Source of the DNA: Sphingomonas sp. 28-63-12
GTDB lineage: Bacteria > Pseudomonadota > Alphaproteobacteria > Sphingomonadales > Sphingomonadaceae
Assembly (NCBI GenBank): GCA_002281535.1
Contig: NCGD01000008.1
Location: forward strand, 62,001 to 126,000
Reading direction: 5' to 3'
Length of the DNA stretch: 64,000 nt
Shown: in pieces, positions 1 to 6,879 of the stretch
Position numbering within the stretch: the stretch's first letter is position 1
Layout: every line of letters starts with the position of its first letter
The notes under the pieces: generated by a model
The model's input: the letters and a program-made list of their open reading frames with translations, nothing else
The model's database searches: none
Told to the model about the DNA's origin: nothing
Program-made: the position numbers and the translations under genes

Positions 1-1
1 G

Positions 2-589
2 GCGGCATTCAGCCGCAACTTTTATGCCGCGCCCCCGCTACTCGCCCGCATGGTCAAGAGCCGCCTGTTGTTGCCACCCGATCTCTTGCGGCTGTACGAA
101 AGGCAGGATGCCCGCGCGCTCGATGTCGCGATGCTGCACGCCATCCAACGCCTTCCGCATCCCAACCAGGCGATCGAATCTGCCAGTTGCGGGCTGTTGT
201 TGACGAACCCGATGCTCGACAAGCGCATCGTGGCATTTGGGCAGGCCATACCGGAACATCTTCATTTTGCCGACGGCCGGATGCGCCACCTTGCCCGCCT
301 GGCCCTGCAGGACATCCTGCCACCGGCACTGCTCGCAGCTGCGCGCGGACAGGAATATTTCGACCCAAGCTTCAGGGACACCGTCGACGGCATGACGGCG
401 GCGATCACTGACCTAATCACCAGGATGGCCGACAATCCAGTCCTCAACAACTATATCGATGTCGATCGCCTTCGCGCCGACCAGCAAGCGGGACAATTGT
501 TGGACGGCCCGCCCAGCCAGGCACTGCGGCTCATCAACACGCTCAGAATTGCGCGGTATATTGATTGGTTTGACCGCCAAAATCGATGA
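2..589 (+). CDS. Asparagine synthetase-like lasso cyclase (C protein), 3' part
   Basis: The reading frame is open from base 2, so the gene begins upstream of the window and only the C-terminal ~195 residues are visible. The stretch around bases 185-330 has the typical C-terminal pattern of class B asparagine synthetases: NPMLDKR, a hydrophobic helix, P-x-x-L-x-x-x-DG-x-x-R, then DILPPALL. In lasso-peptide systems this family activates a core Asp/Glu side chain with ATP and closes the macrolactam ring. That role is inferred from a candidate precursor (707-868) and a lasso-type B2 protease (4558-5055) nearby; the fragment alone cannot separate a lasso cyclase from other AsnB homologues. The ATP-binding region is outside the window. 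It is convergent with the precursor, which is unusual because lasso A and C genes are normally co-directional. Confidence 0.72.
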   Translation, partial: AAFSRNFYAAPPLLARMVKSRLLLPPDLLRLYERQDARALDVAMLHAIQRLPHPNQAIESASCGLLLTNPMLDKRIVAFGQAIPEHLHFADGRMRHLARLALQDILPPALLAAARGQEYFDPSFRDTVDGMTAAITDLITRMADNPVLNNYIDVDRLRADQQAGQLLDGPPSQALRLINTLRIARYIDWFDRQNR

Positions 590-706
590 AATTACGGCGC
601 AAAGACGGCCCGTCGGGCTAGCTGGTGAGGGTCGTCTCTGCCAGCCAGGTTGATCGCTAAATTGGGTTACAACCCCGGCCAGGATACCGCAGCCAGGGCA
701 AGATCA
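590..706. other. Convergent intergenic gap
   Basis: 117 bases separate the stop of the cyclase fragment from the stop of the minus-strand precursor ORF. I see no convincing terminator hairpin followed by a T run on either strand. Confidence 0.4.
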
Positions 707-868
707 TCAACTGACTGGGCCACCCATGCCACCAGGGACCCCCGGGACCGGCTGACCTTCAGGAGTGGACGGTGAGCTGCCTGACAACGTGTCCAGAACA
801 ATCTCCGAGACAATCACCAAAGGCGTTTGCCAGGGGCGTTTCGGCTCAACGTCATCTCGATTAGTCAT
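707..868 (-). CDS. Candidate lasso/RiPP precursor peptide (53 aa)
   Basis: This short ORF starts with ATG (868-866) and stops with TGA (709-707). An AAGGGG Shine-Dalgarno-like run lies 7 bases before the start. The first ~28 residues look like a lasso leader: a charged N-terminus (MTNRDDVEPKR), then WQTPLV at 13-18, which fits the (Y/W)-x-x-P-x-(L/V) motif bound by PqqD-like B1 proteins. Residues 29-53 are Gly/Pro/Ser rich. If Thr27 is the conserved -2 residue, the core begins at Ser29 and Glu37 is position 9, the right spacing for a 9-residue isopeptide ring; a Gly30-Glu37 8-residue ring is the alternative. The tail ends in GGMGGPVS. There is no Cys in the peptide, so the nearby thiol oxidoreductase would not act on it directly. 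The assignment is inference from motif spacing and neighbours; Ser1 is rare in known lasso peptides and the orientation is unusual, so another RiPP class is possible. Confidence 0.6.
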   Translation of the reverse strand: MTNRDDVEPKRPWQTPLVIVSEIVLDTLSGSSPSTPEGQPVPGVPGGMGGPVS

Positions 869-1251
869 AGTTTAGCCCCTTACCCATGCCATTTTGACAG
901 CAATCTCCTAAACAATAGTGGGAGCCATGTCCATATACCCGCGCCCCAACTGCGCAGTCAGCTGCTCCCCTGACGCCGCCAGCTATTTTGTCATTGCCCT
1001 ATGGCAAAGTTAATCCACTATCGGAAAATTTATGACGAAGCTGACCTTATCGCATTTTATAGCATTGATTGATTTCAAGACTCACATCGGACGACATATC
1101 AATAACAATGATATTACGGTAACAAAATTGTTGCAGCGCACCTCAACAATGGCCTTGCAACGTTTTTCGAGATTCTTATGCTTGCAGGCATCAAGGCCCG
1201 TTAATCGAGTCGTTTTGGAAACGGCGCACAATACCAGGGGGAGGCGTTACA
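869..1251. promoter_or_regulatory. AT-rich divergent regulatory region
   Basis: 383 bases lie between the precursor start (minus) and the first tail-collar gene (plus). Bases ~1000-1180 are clearly richer in A and T than the rest of the window. A TTGACA box is present on the plus strand at 894-899, but no good -10 stands at the right distance. The region should hold divergent promoters for both units. Small ORFs inside it (927-1013 and 1032-1271, plus) lack coding-like composition or collide with the next start, and I do not call them. Confidence 0.45.
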
Positions 1252-1761
1252 ATGAATCCGTTCATTGGTGAAGTGAAGCTGCTACCATGGAATTGGGCGC
1301 CGAAGGGATGGGCGTTTTGTGACGGCAGGCTCTTGCCTATTCAACAAAATACGGCACTCTTTTCTTTGCTTGGCACCCAATATGGTGGCAATGGAACCAC
1401 TAATTTTGCTTTGCCCGATTTGCGCGGCCGCACGCCTGAACACTATAGCAACTCCCTGCCGCAAGGCGCGGCAGTTGGCGTAGAGACCGTTGGCCTGACG
1501 CTGACGACGATGCCCGCCCATACACACGGGTTTTCTGCAACATCGGCAACGGCGAGCGCCAATTCGGCGGCTAATGCGATCATTGGTACCGATCCTTCGG
1601 GCCCAATCGACTTCCTGGCAGCCGGCCCTGCCGCCCCCTTTACCATCACCCCAACATCGATCGGCATTACCGGGAATGGCATTCCGCACGAAAATATGCA
1701 GCCCTATCTGGTGATGAACTACTGCATCGCCCTGGTGGGCATTTTCCCGTCACGCAATTGA
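1252..1761 (+). CDS. Phage tail-collar domain protein 1 (Mdp-like)
   Basis: 169 residues. The N-terminus reads PFIGEVKLLPWNWAPKGWAF, followed by FCDGRLLPI and FALPDLRGR near residues 50-60, the hallmark of the tail collar domain (Pfam Phage_Collar; microcystin-dependent protein MdpB family). The end, GIFPSRN, is shared exactly with the two following paralogues. A strong GGGGGAGG site precedes the ATG. Members of this family outside phages are small trimer-forming proteins of unclear function, often in tandem sets, and no other phage morphogenesis gene is near. It is the first gene of a run of three paralogues plus an acetyltransferase. A central Ala/Ser/Pro-rich segment (residues ~85-135) is where the paralogues differ most. 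Confidence 0.85.
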   Translation: MNPFIGEVKLLPWNWAPKGWAFCDGRLLPIQQNTALFSLLGTQYGGNGTTNFALPDLRGRTPEHYSNSLPQGAAVGVETVGLTLTTMPAHTHGFSATSATASANSAANAIIGTDPSGPIDFLAAGPAAPFTITPTSIGITGNGIPHENMQPYLVMNYCIALVGIFPSRN

Positions 1762-1797
1762 ACAATCGCCGCTGCAAGAAAAAGAGGGAGGGGCGCC

Positions 1798-2334
1798 ATG
1801 TCCGAACAATTCCTGGGTGAAGTTCGCATGTTTGGGGGCAATTTTGCACCGACAGGCTGGGCGTTGTGCAATGGCCAATTAATGTCGATCTCGCAGAATT
1901 CGGCGCTGTTTTCGCTGATCGGCACCACTTATGGCGGCGACGGCGTGCAGACATTTGGTTTGCCCGACATGCGCGGGCGCTTGCCGATCTCGCAGGGCAC
2001 TGGCCCGGGCCTGACGCCCCGCGTGATTGGCGAAAGGGCAGGCACGGAGAACGTCACGTTGCTGACGGGCAATCTCCCGGCGCACCAGCACCCATTCAAT
2101 GTCTACAACGCGCCAGCGACCACCTCGACTCCCGGGCCAACGGTTCTTCCCGGCGTCCCGACCGGCGCAGGCAAGATCTATACTGTGCCGACGAATTTGC
2201 CGACGACCACTGATCAATATGCGCCCGGTGCCGTCACCATGACGGGTAACAATCAGTCGCACACCAATTTGATGCCCGCCTTGTGCGTCAGCTTCATCAT
2301 TGCCCTGCAGGGCATCTTCCCAAGCCGCAACTAG
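1798..2334 (+). CDS. Phage tail-collar domain protein 2 (Mdp-like)
   Basis: 178 residues, paralogous to its neighbours. It has FLGEVRMFGGNFAPTGWALC at the start, FGLPDMRGRLPI near residues 57-68, and PAHQHPFNVY, the His-containing PxHxH turn common in these proteins. It ends in GIFPSRN. GAGGGAGGGG lies just before the ATG. The 36-base gap after gene 1 and the 17-base gap to gene 3 suggest one transcript. The middle, from ~residue 105, is rich in Thr, Pro and Gly and would be the exposed variable part if it folds like a collar or fibre trimer. Function is not known from sequence. Confidence 0.85.
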   Translation: MSEQFLGEVRMFGGNFAPTGWALCNGQLMSISQNSALFSLIGTTYGGDGVQTFGLPDMRGRLPISQGTGPGLTPRVIGERAGTENVTLLTGNLPAHQHPFNVYNAPATTSTPGPTVLPGVPTGAGKIYTVPTNLPTTTDQYAPGAVTMTGNNQSHTNLMPALCVSFIIALQGIFPSRN

Positions 2335-2351
2335 CACGCAGGAGCAAGCTT

Positions 2352-2885
2352 ATGGCAGAGCCATTTATCGGTGAAATCCGGGCCCTCGGCTTCCACTTCA
2401 ATCCGCGGGGGTGGGTATTTTGTAACGGCCAGTTGCTGCCGATCGCGCAATATTCCCCGTTGTTCGCGGTGATTGGCGTTATCTATGGCGGCAACGGAAC
2501 AACCAATTTTGCGGTCCCCAACTTCCAGGGCGTTGCCCCGATGGGATGGGGCAACGGCCCCGGCCTGACTTCACGGCAGATCGGCGAAACCAGCGGCACA
2601 CCGTCTGTGACGCTGACCGCGCAGGAGATGCCAGGCCATAACCATTCGGCCAATGGACTGGTACCGTCCAATGCCCCCGTTCAGCAGAGCAATACGCCCA
2701 CCGCCGATGCCGGCCTGGGAACGTCGCTGGGGGCAAAATTATTTGCCCCCCCACCGGCCACCACCACCATGGCCCCGCAGGCGATCGGCCAGATGGGCAA
2801 TTCACTCCCGCATGAGAATCAGCAACCGTTGCTGGCGCTGAATTTTTGTATCGCAACCGAAGGCATTTTCCCGTCGCGCAATTGA
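2352..2885 (+). CDS. Phage tail-collar domain protein 3 (Mdp-like)
   Basis: 177 residues from the ATG at 2352, which has a GCAGGAGC ribosome site; the open frame extends upstream to 2283 but that stretch only overlaps gene 2. PFIGEIRALGFHFNPRGWVF opens the protein. The collar motif is altered to FAVPNFQGVAP where genes 1 and 2 have (A/G)LPD(L/M)RGR, so this copy has diverged at the most conserved site. PGHNH is present and the C-terminus is again GIFPSRN. The stop overlaps the ATG of the GNAT gene by one base (TGATG), indicating translational coupling. Confidence 0.85.
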   Translation: MAEPFIGEIRALGFHFNPRGWVFCNGQLLPIAQYSPLFAVIGVIYGGNGTTNFAVPNFQGVAPMGWGNGPGLTSRQIGETSGTPSVTLTAQEMPGHNHSANGLVPSNAPVQQSNTPTADAGLGTSLGAKLFAPPPATTTMAPQAIGQMGNSLPHENQQPLLALNFCIATEGIFPSRN

Positions 2886-3460
2886 TGTCGATGAACCACC
2901 CCATCCCCGCGACGCCGCCGGTCCTTCCCCTGCCGGCGGCGCTGCTGGATGATGGTTACCGTTTGCGGGCCGAGACCGACGCAGACTTGCCGTTCCTCCG
3001 CGCGCTCTATGGATCGACCCGGGACGAAGAACTCGCCCAGTTGGCGACTTGGTCGGGCGCCCAGAAGCAGGCTTTTATCGCGCAGCAGTTCGACGCGCAG
3101 CGCAGCCATTATCGCCACTATTTCCCTAATTGTGCTTTTGACGTGATCGAGCAGCATGGCCAGCCCGTCGGGCGCTTCTATCTCGATCGCCGCGCAACCC
3201 AGCTCCACGTGATCGATATCGCGCTGATGCCGCAGTGGCGCGGCATCGGCCTTGGCACGGCGATCCTAACCGCCTTGATTAAAACCGCAGCGCAAGCGGG
3301 GCTTGGCGTTGGCATCTTCGTCGAGAAATTCAATCCAGCGCTACGGCTCTATCGCCGGCTGGGCTTTGTGGAGATTGCTGACACCGGCGTGTATCTGGAA
3401 ATGGAGCAAATCATCAGCGGCGACCCCGGCGCAGGCGGCGCACCGGCCAATGTCAGTTGA
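2885..3460 (+). CDS. GNAT family N-acetyltransferase
   Basis: 191 residues from ATG 2885. The acetyl-CoA binding motif A is visible as QWRGIGLGTAIL (RGIGLG at 119-124), preceded by the strand LHVIDIALMP and followed by NPALRLYRRLGFVEI, the standard GNAT beta6-beta7 end. The substrate cannot be told from sequence. Its start overlaps the stop of tail-collar gene 3, so it belongs to that operon and may modify one of its products or a peptide made by the locus; this is inference. Its last 8 bases overlap the convergent DUF6916 gene. Confidence 0.85.
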   Translation: MSMNHPIPATPPVLPLPAALLDDGYRLRAETDADLPFLRALYGSTRDEELAQLATWSGAQKQAFIAQQFDAQRSHYRHYFPNCAFDVIEQHGQPVGRFYLDRRATQLHVIDIALMPQWRGIGLGTAILTALIKTAAQAGLGVGIFVEKFNPALRLYRRLGFVEIADTGVYLEMEQIISGDPGAGGAPANVS

Positions 3461-3758
3461 AGCTCGCTGCATAGTGCACGCCGTCATCAACCCGCTTGAT
3501 GGGACCAATGAAAATTTCCAGCGCCCCCATCCCGGCATGCTGGAAGGGGTAACTGCCCTGGGGGAGCACATCGTCCGACGCGCAATGGAATATCAGCGTG
3601 AACGCGTCGCGTTTCTGCCCAGCCCAATCGGTGCGCAGGCCACGTTCGACCGCCACCAGCGTCATCGGCATCTCCGCGCCATCGATGCTGGTGACGGTGA
3701 ATGACGAACCAAGATGCGGCGCGAAATCATCCTGAACCAACAAGCTGTCGTCAATCAT
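3453..3758 (-). CDS. DUF6916-like small protein
   Basis: 101 residues. It resembles the DUF6916 family: an N-terminal FAPHLGSSFTV segment, alternating short beta strands (MPMTLVAVERG; AFTLIFHCAS), a Gln-Gly-(S/T)-Tyr turn, and a closing segment on a physical or structural Ile-Phe-Ile-Gly-Pro strand (EIFIGPI). No catalytic motif, signal peptide or membrane segment is visible. A strong GGGAGGAA site precedes the ATG. The family recurs near tail-collar proteins (recalled association, not checked here), which fits this position. It could be a chaperone or partner of the collar proteins. Confidence 0.6.
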   Translation of the reverse strand: MIDDSLLVQDDFAPHLGSSFTVTSIDGAEMPMTLVAVERGLRTDWAGQKRDAFTLIFHCASDDVLPQGSYPFQHAGMGALEIFIGPIKRVDDGVHYAASFN

Positions 3759-3855
3759 CGCCGTTCCTCCCTTCGCCTTGGCCGGGCCCTCCCGACAGGC
3801 TGGCCGATCCGGGCAGCGCGATCAAGCCCCTGTCTGGCCGGTGTTTTTCAGCCAG

Positions 3856-4503
3856 TCATCCCTCGGCCGCAATCGCTCGCAGCGCCTTTTCAAAGGCCTC
3901 GGGCGGCTGGCCGCCCAGGATCAGATATTTGCCGTTGATGACCACCGCGGGCACGGCGCTAATCCCGCGCGTCCGCCACAATTGCTCGGCGGCGCGGACG
4001 TCCTCGGCATATTGGCCCGAGGCCAGTACCGCGCCTGCCGCGACCGGATCGAGCCCCACCGCCGCCGCCGCCGCAACCAGCACCTGGTGATCGCCCGGAT
4101 TCTGCCCATGGGTAAAATAGGCCTCGAACAAGGCATTTTTCAGCGCCGCCTGGTGGCCGCTTGTTTCCGCCCAATGCAACAGCCGGTGGGCGTCGAACGT
4201 GTTGTATATCCTGCTGTCGCTGGAACCGGCCATCGTAAAGCCAAGCTCGGCGGCGCGCGCGCGGATCGTCTCCCGGGTCGCGGCCGACTGTTCCGGCGTT
4301 GCGCCATATTTTTGCGCAACATGCTCCATGATGTTCTGTCCCTCAGCCGGCATATCCGGGTTGAGCTCAAAAGGCTGGAAGGTTATCGTTGCCTCAACAA
4401 CATCGTTACTGCGGGCAAGCGCCTGCTCCAGCGCGCGCAGGCCGATAATGCACCATGGGCACGAGACATCGGAAACAAAATCTATCTTCAGGCGCGTACG
4501 CAT
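3856..4503 (-). CDS. FrnE/DsbA-like thiol oxidoreductase
   Basis: 215 residues from ATG 4503; the frame is open to 4557 but only this start leaves the usual family N-terminus (KIDFVSDVSCPWC). It is a DsbA-superfamily protein of the FrnE subgroup: thioredoxin strand, CPWC at 15-18, an all-alpha insertion with FELNPDMP and a GxSxDSRIYNTFDAHRL stretch, and the cis-Pro loop GISAVPAVVINGKYLILGGQP near the end. No signal peptide is seen, so it is probably cytoplasmic. It lies 54 bases downstream of the lasso B2-like protease on the same strand. Since the candidate precursor has no Cys, its link with the peptide, if any, is indirect. Confidence 0.85.
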   Translation of the reverse strand: MRTRLKIDFVSDVSCPWCIIGLRALEQALARSNDVVEATITFQPFELNPDMPAEGQNIMEHVAQKYGATPEQSAATRETIRARAAELGFTMAGSSDSRIYNTFDAHRLLHWAETSGHQAALKNALFEAYFTHGQNPGDHQVLVAAAAAVGLDPVAAGAVLASGQYAEDVRAAEQLWRTRGISAVPAVVINGKYLILGGQPPEAFEKALRAIAAEG

Positions 4504-4557
4504 CGTGACATGAGTCCAGCTATAACGGGCCACCATCCTAACGCCGACGGACACCAA

Positions 4558-5055
4558 TTACAGTGCCGAACACGTGGCCGGCACAAAACAGCTTATCGCG
4601 ACGTAATCGCGCGGAACGGGGTAGCCAATCACCCTGATACCGACGGCATCGAGCCATGCGTGCGCCTCAATCTCACCCGAGACCGTCGAGACGCCGAAAT
4701 AAGTGAATGCCCCGATGCCCCGGACGTTCAGCATCGCATGGGCTGCAATCGCTTGTTCGAGGCATTTGGCGCGAAACGGCATGAACCGTGCAATCGCACC
4801 CACTGCCCAACCCACATCGCGCGCCAACCGCGCAGCCGTCAAATCCGCCACACTGATCGGCGCCTGCAACGCGGGCACATCGAGTGCCGCGATCATCGTG
4901 CCGAGCCTGGCCGACACGCTGGCCCAGCCATGCTGCCGCAACAGCCAGCGTGCGCGACCCAGCTGGACGATCGCCTGCAATACCAGCAATTGACGCCGCG
5001 GGCCCACGCTAATCAGCGTGCCCAGCTTCCGCGTCATCGTCGCTGCCCGTGTCAT
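4558..5055 (-). CDS. Lasso peptide B2-type transglutaminase-like leader protease
   Basis: 165 residues from ATG 5055 (AGAAGG 6 bases upstream); ATG 5037 is a close alternative. The N-terminal half is helical (RRQLLVLQAIVQLGRARWLL). The C-terminal half carries the papain/transglutaminase-like motifs of lasso B2 proteins: RFMPFRAKCLEQAIAAHAML with the candidate nucleophile Cys98, and EIEAHAWLDAVGIRVIG with His132. In lasso pathways B2 cuts the leader, guided by a separate B1 leader-binding protein; no PqqD-like B1 domain is fused here or found in the window. Divergent from the ABC exporter across a 77-base gap. The family match is strong; pairing with the precursor at 707-868 is inferred. Confidence 0.82.
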   Translation of the reverse strand: MTRAATMTRKLGTLISVGPRRQLLVLQAIVQLGRARWLLRQHGWASVSARLGTMIAALDVPALQAPISVADLTAARLARDVGWAVGAIARFMPFRAKCLEQAIAAHAMLNVRGIGAFTYFGVSTVSGEIEAHAWLDAVGIRVIGYPVPRDYVAISCFVPATCSAL

Positions 5056-5132
5056 CTGCGCCTTCTGCTCAAGCTCGGAAAAATAGCGGGCGAGCCTGCA
5101 AAAGCCAAGCATTTCGCCCGGCGCGTCCTGCG

Positions 5133-6848
5133 GTGACACGGGCGAGATGGCCAACATTCCGGCGCTATGTCGGCGCGCTGATCACGAGCAGCGGCAAGCG
5201 CGGTGCGTACGCGTTCGGCGCGATTCTGCTGGCGGCGTTGTTCGAGGGGCTTGGACTGGCACTGCTCATCCCGATCATCGGCCTTATCTTGGCCCCCGGC
5301 GGCAGCGATGCCGGCAATGGCAGGGCCCAGATGCTGATTCACGGGGCGCAAGCCATGCTTGGCGACGATCGGCAACGGCTGCTGGTCACGGCGCTGGGCG
5401 CGTTCCTGCTGGTGATGATCGTCCGCGGCGGCGTGATCTTCGTGCGCGACCGGATGCTCTGGCAGCTCCAGCACTGCTTCATCGCAGAGCAGCGCAGCCG
5501 GCTCGTTACCCAGCTTGCCGAGGCCAACTGGTCTGATCTGGTTACGCTCGATCATGCCCGGGTGACCAGCCAGTTGAGCGGCGAGATTGCCCGCGTCTCG
5601 GTCGCCACGACAATGACCTTTCAGATCATTGTCGCGCTGGCGATGCTGATCGTTCAGGGTGGGCTGGCCCTGCTGATCGCGCCCGCCTTTGGCGCGTTGA
5701 TCCTGATCCTGCTGGCCGCGATCACCCTGCCGGCCCTGTCCCGGCTTGACCGGATCGGCACGCTTGGCCAGCACAGTACGCGCGGCCATGCCGAATTGCT
5801 GTCCGCAATCAATCAGTTGCTGAACGGGCTGAAGGTCGCGCTCGCCCAGGGCATGGGTCGGCATTTCTCGCGCGAGTTCGATACGCTCCAGGCGCGGCAC
5901 CTGGGCATCCAGCGCGAATATTCACTGGGCCGGGCGCGCGACCAACTGATCTTCGGGCTCGTCGCGGCGCTGGCCATGACCCTGCTGGTCGGGATTGGCG
6001 TGACCCTCTTCGGCCTGTCGGCAACGATCGTCGCCACCATGATCGTCATCTTTAGCCGCATCGCCGGGCCGGTCCGGTCGCTGCAGCAAGCCGTACCGCA
6101 ATTATTCTTCATGCTGCCCGCTTTTGAATCGGTCACGGCGCTCGGCGCCACGCTGGCGGCGGCGCGTGCCATGCCGGCCGAGCCGCAGCCGCTGCCAACC
6201 GGGCCGCTTGCCTTTCGCGACGTCCGCTATCTCCATCCACCGGGTGGCGGGGTCCGCCACGCATCCTTCACCCTGGCCGCAGGCGAATGTGTGGGTATTT
6301 GCGGACCATCGGGTGGCGGCAAGACCACCTTGCTCGATCTCGCCGCAGGGCTGCTGATGCCGCAGTCAGGCAGTATCTGGGTTGGCGACGCCCCGCTCGA
6401 CGCCCCCCGGCTGGCGGCGTGGCAGGACCGCATCGCCTATGCCACGCAGGAGCCGTTCTTGTTCTTCGGCAGCGTGCGTCATAATATTTGTTGGGGTGGG
6501 TCTGCCGATCCGGCGGATCTATCGGCGGCGATTGGCCTGGTTGGCGCAACGGCGCTGATCGAGGGGCTGCCCGATGGGATTGATACGCTGGTCGGTGAGC
6601 GCGGGGCCTCGCTGTCCGGTGGCGAGCGCCAGCGGCTGATCCTGGCACGCGCGTTGCTGCGCAAGCCGGCATTGCTGATCCTTGACGAGTCGACCAGTTC
6701 GCTCGATGCAGCGTCGGAGGCGGCGATCCTGGCAGCGTTCCGCCGTGTCACGCCGCGCCCGGCGATTCTGTTCGTAACCCACCGCGCCGAGAGCCTTGCC
6801 CTGTGCGACCGCGTGCTGACGATGGACAACGGCACGATCATCGACTGA
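5133..6848 (+). CDS. ABC exporter (fused permease-ATPase), likely peptide export
   Basis: 571 residues from GTG 5133, chosen because the upstream frame to 5049 only overlaps the divergent B2 gene and is not membrane-like. The N-terminal part has about six membrane segments (for example residues 25-55, 85-110, 165-205, 275-305). The nucleotide-binding domain has Walker A GPSGGGKT (391-398), signature LSGGE (494-498), Walker B LLILDE (514-519) and the H-loop His (~550). There is no N-terminal C39 peptidase, so leader cleavage must happen elsewhere, matching the B2 protease next door. McjD-like transporters export lasso peptides and give self-immunity; that role is inferred from position. No strong ribosome site precedes the GTG. 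Confidence 0.83.
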   Translation: MTRARWPTFRRYVGALITSSGKRGAYAFGAILLAALFEGLGLALLIPIIGLILAPGGSDAGNGRAQMLIHGAQAMLGDDRQRLLVTALGAFLLVMIVRGGVIFVRDRMLWQLQHCFIAEQRSRLVTQLAEANWSDLVTLDHARVTSQLSGEIARVSVATTMTFQIIVALAMLIVQGGLALLIAPAFGALILILLAAITLPALSRLDRIGTLGQHSTRGHAELLSAINQLLNGLKVALAQGMGRHFSREFDTLQARHLGIQREYSLGRARDQLIFGLVAALAMTLLVGIGVTLFGLSATIVATMIVIFSRIAGPVRSLQQAVPQLFFMLPAFESVTALGATLAAARAMPAEPQPLPTGPLAFRDVRYLHPPGGGVRHASFTLAAGECVGICGPSGGGKTTLLDLAAGLLMPQSGSIWVGDAPLDAPRLAAWQDRIAYATQEPFLFFGSVRHNICWGGSADPADLSAAIGLVGATALIEGLPDGIDTLVGERGASLSGGERQRLILARALLRKPALLILDESTSSLDAASEAAILAAFRRVTPRPAILFVTHRAESLALCDRVLTMDNGTIID

Positions 6849-6879
6849 CCGATGGCGGCTTACAGCCGCTTGGGCGCGA

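Noticed and set aside
667-813. Open minus-strand frame overlapping the precursor ORF in another register
   Set aside because: It has no ATG or ribosome site, only a possible TTG, and its sequence does not follow any leader or protein pattern I recognise; the precursor frame has both a start and motif.
927-1013. 28-codon plus-strand ORF with a GGGAG site
   Set aside because: Too short, spacing to the start too tight, and no leader-like motif.
1032-1271. 79-codon plus-strand ORF before the first tail-collar gene
   Set aside because: It runs into the well-supported ATG and ribosome site at 1252, sits in AT-rich non-coding-like sequence and matches no family.
1252-3460. Prophage remnant because of tail-collar genes
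   Set aside because: No integrase, terminase, capsid, sheath, lysis or repressor genes, and no att-like repeats; the triplet plus GNAT is a known non-phage arrangement.
3778-5136. 452-codon plus-strand ORF across DUF6916, frnE and B2
   Set aside because: An antisense shadow of clear minus-strand genes with Arg/His/Gln-rich composition.
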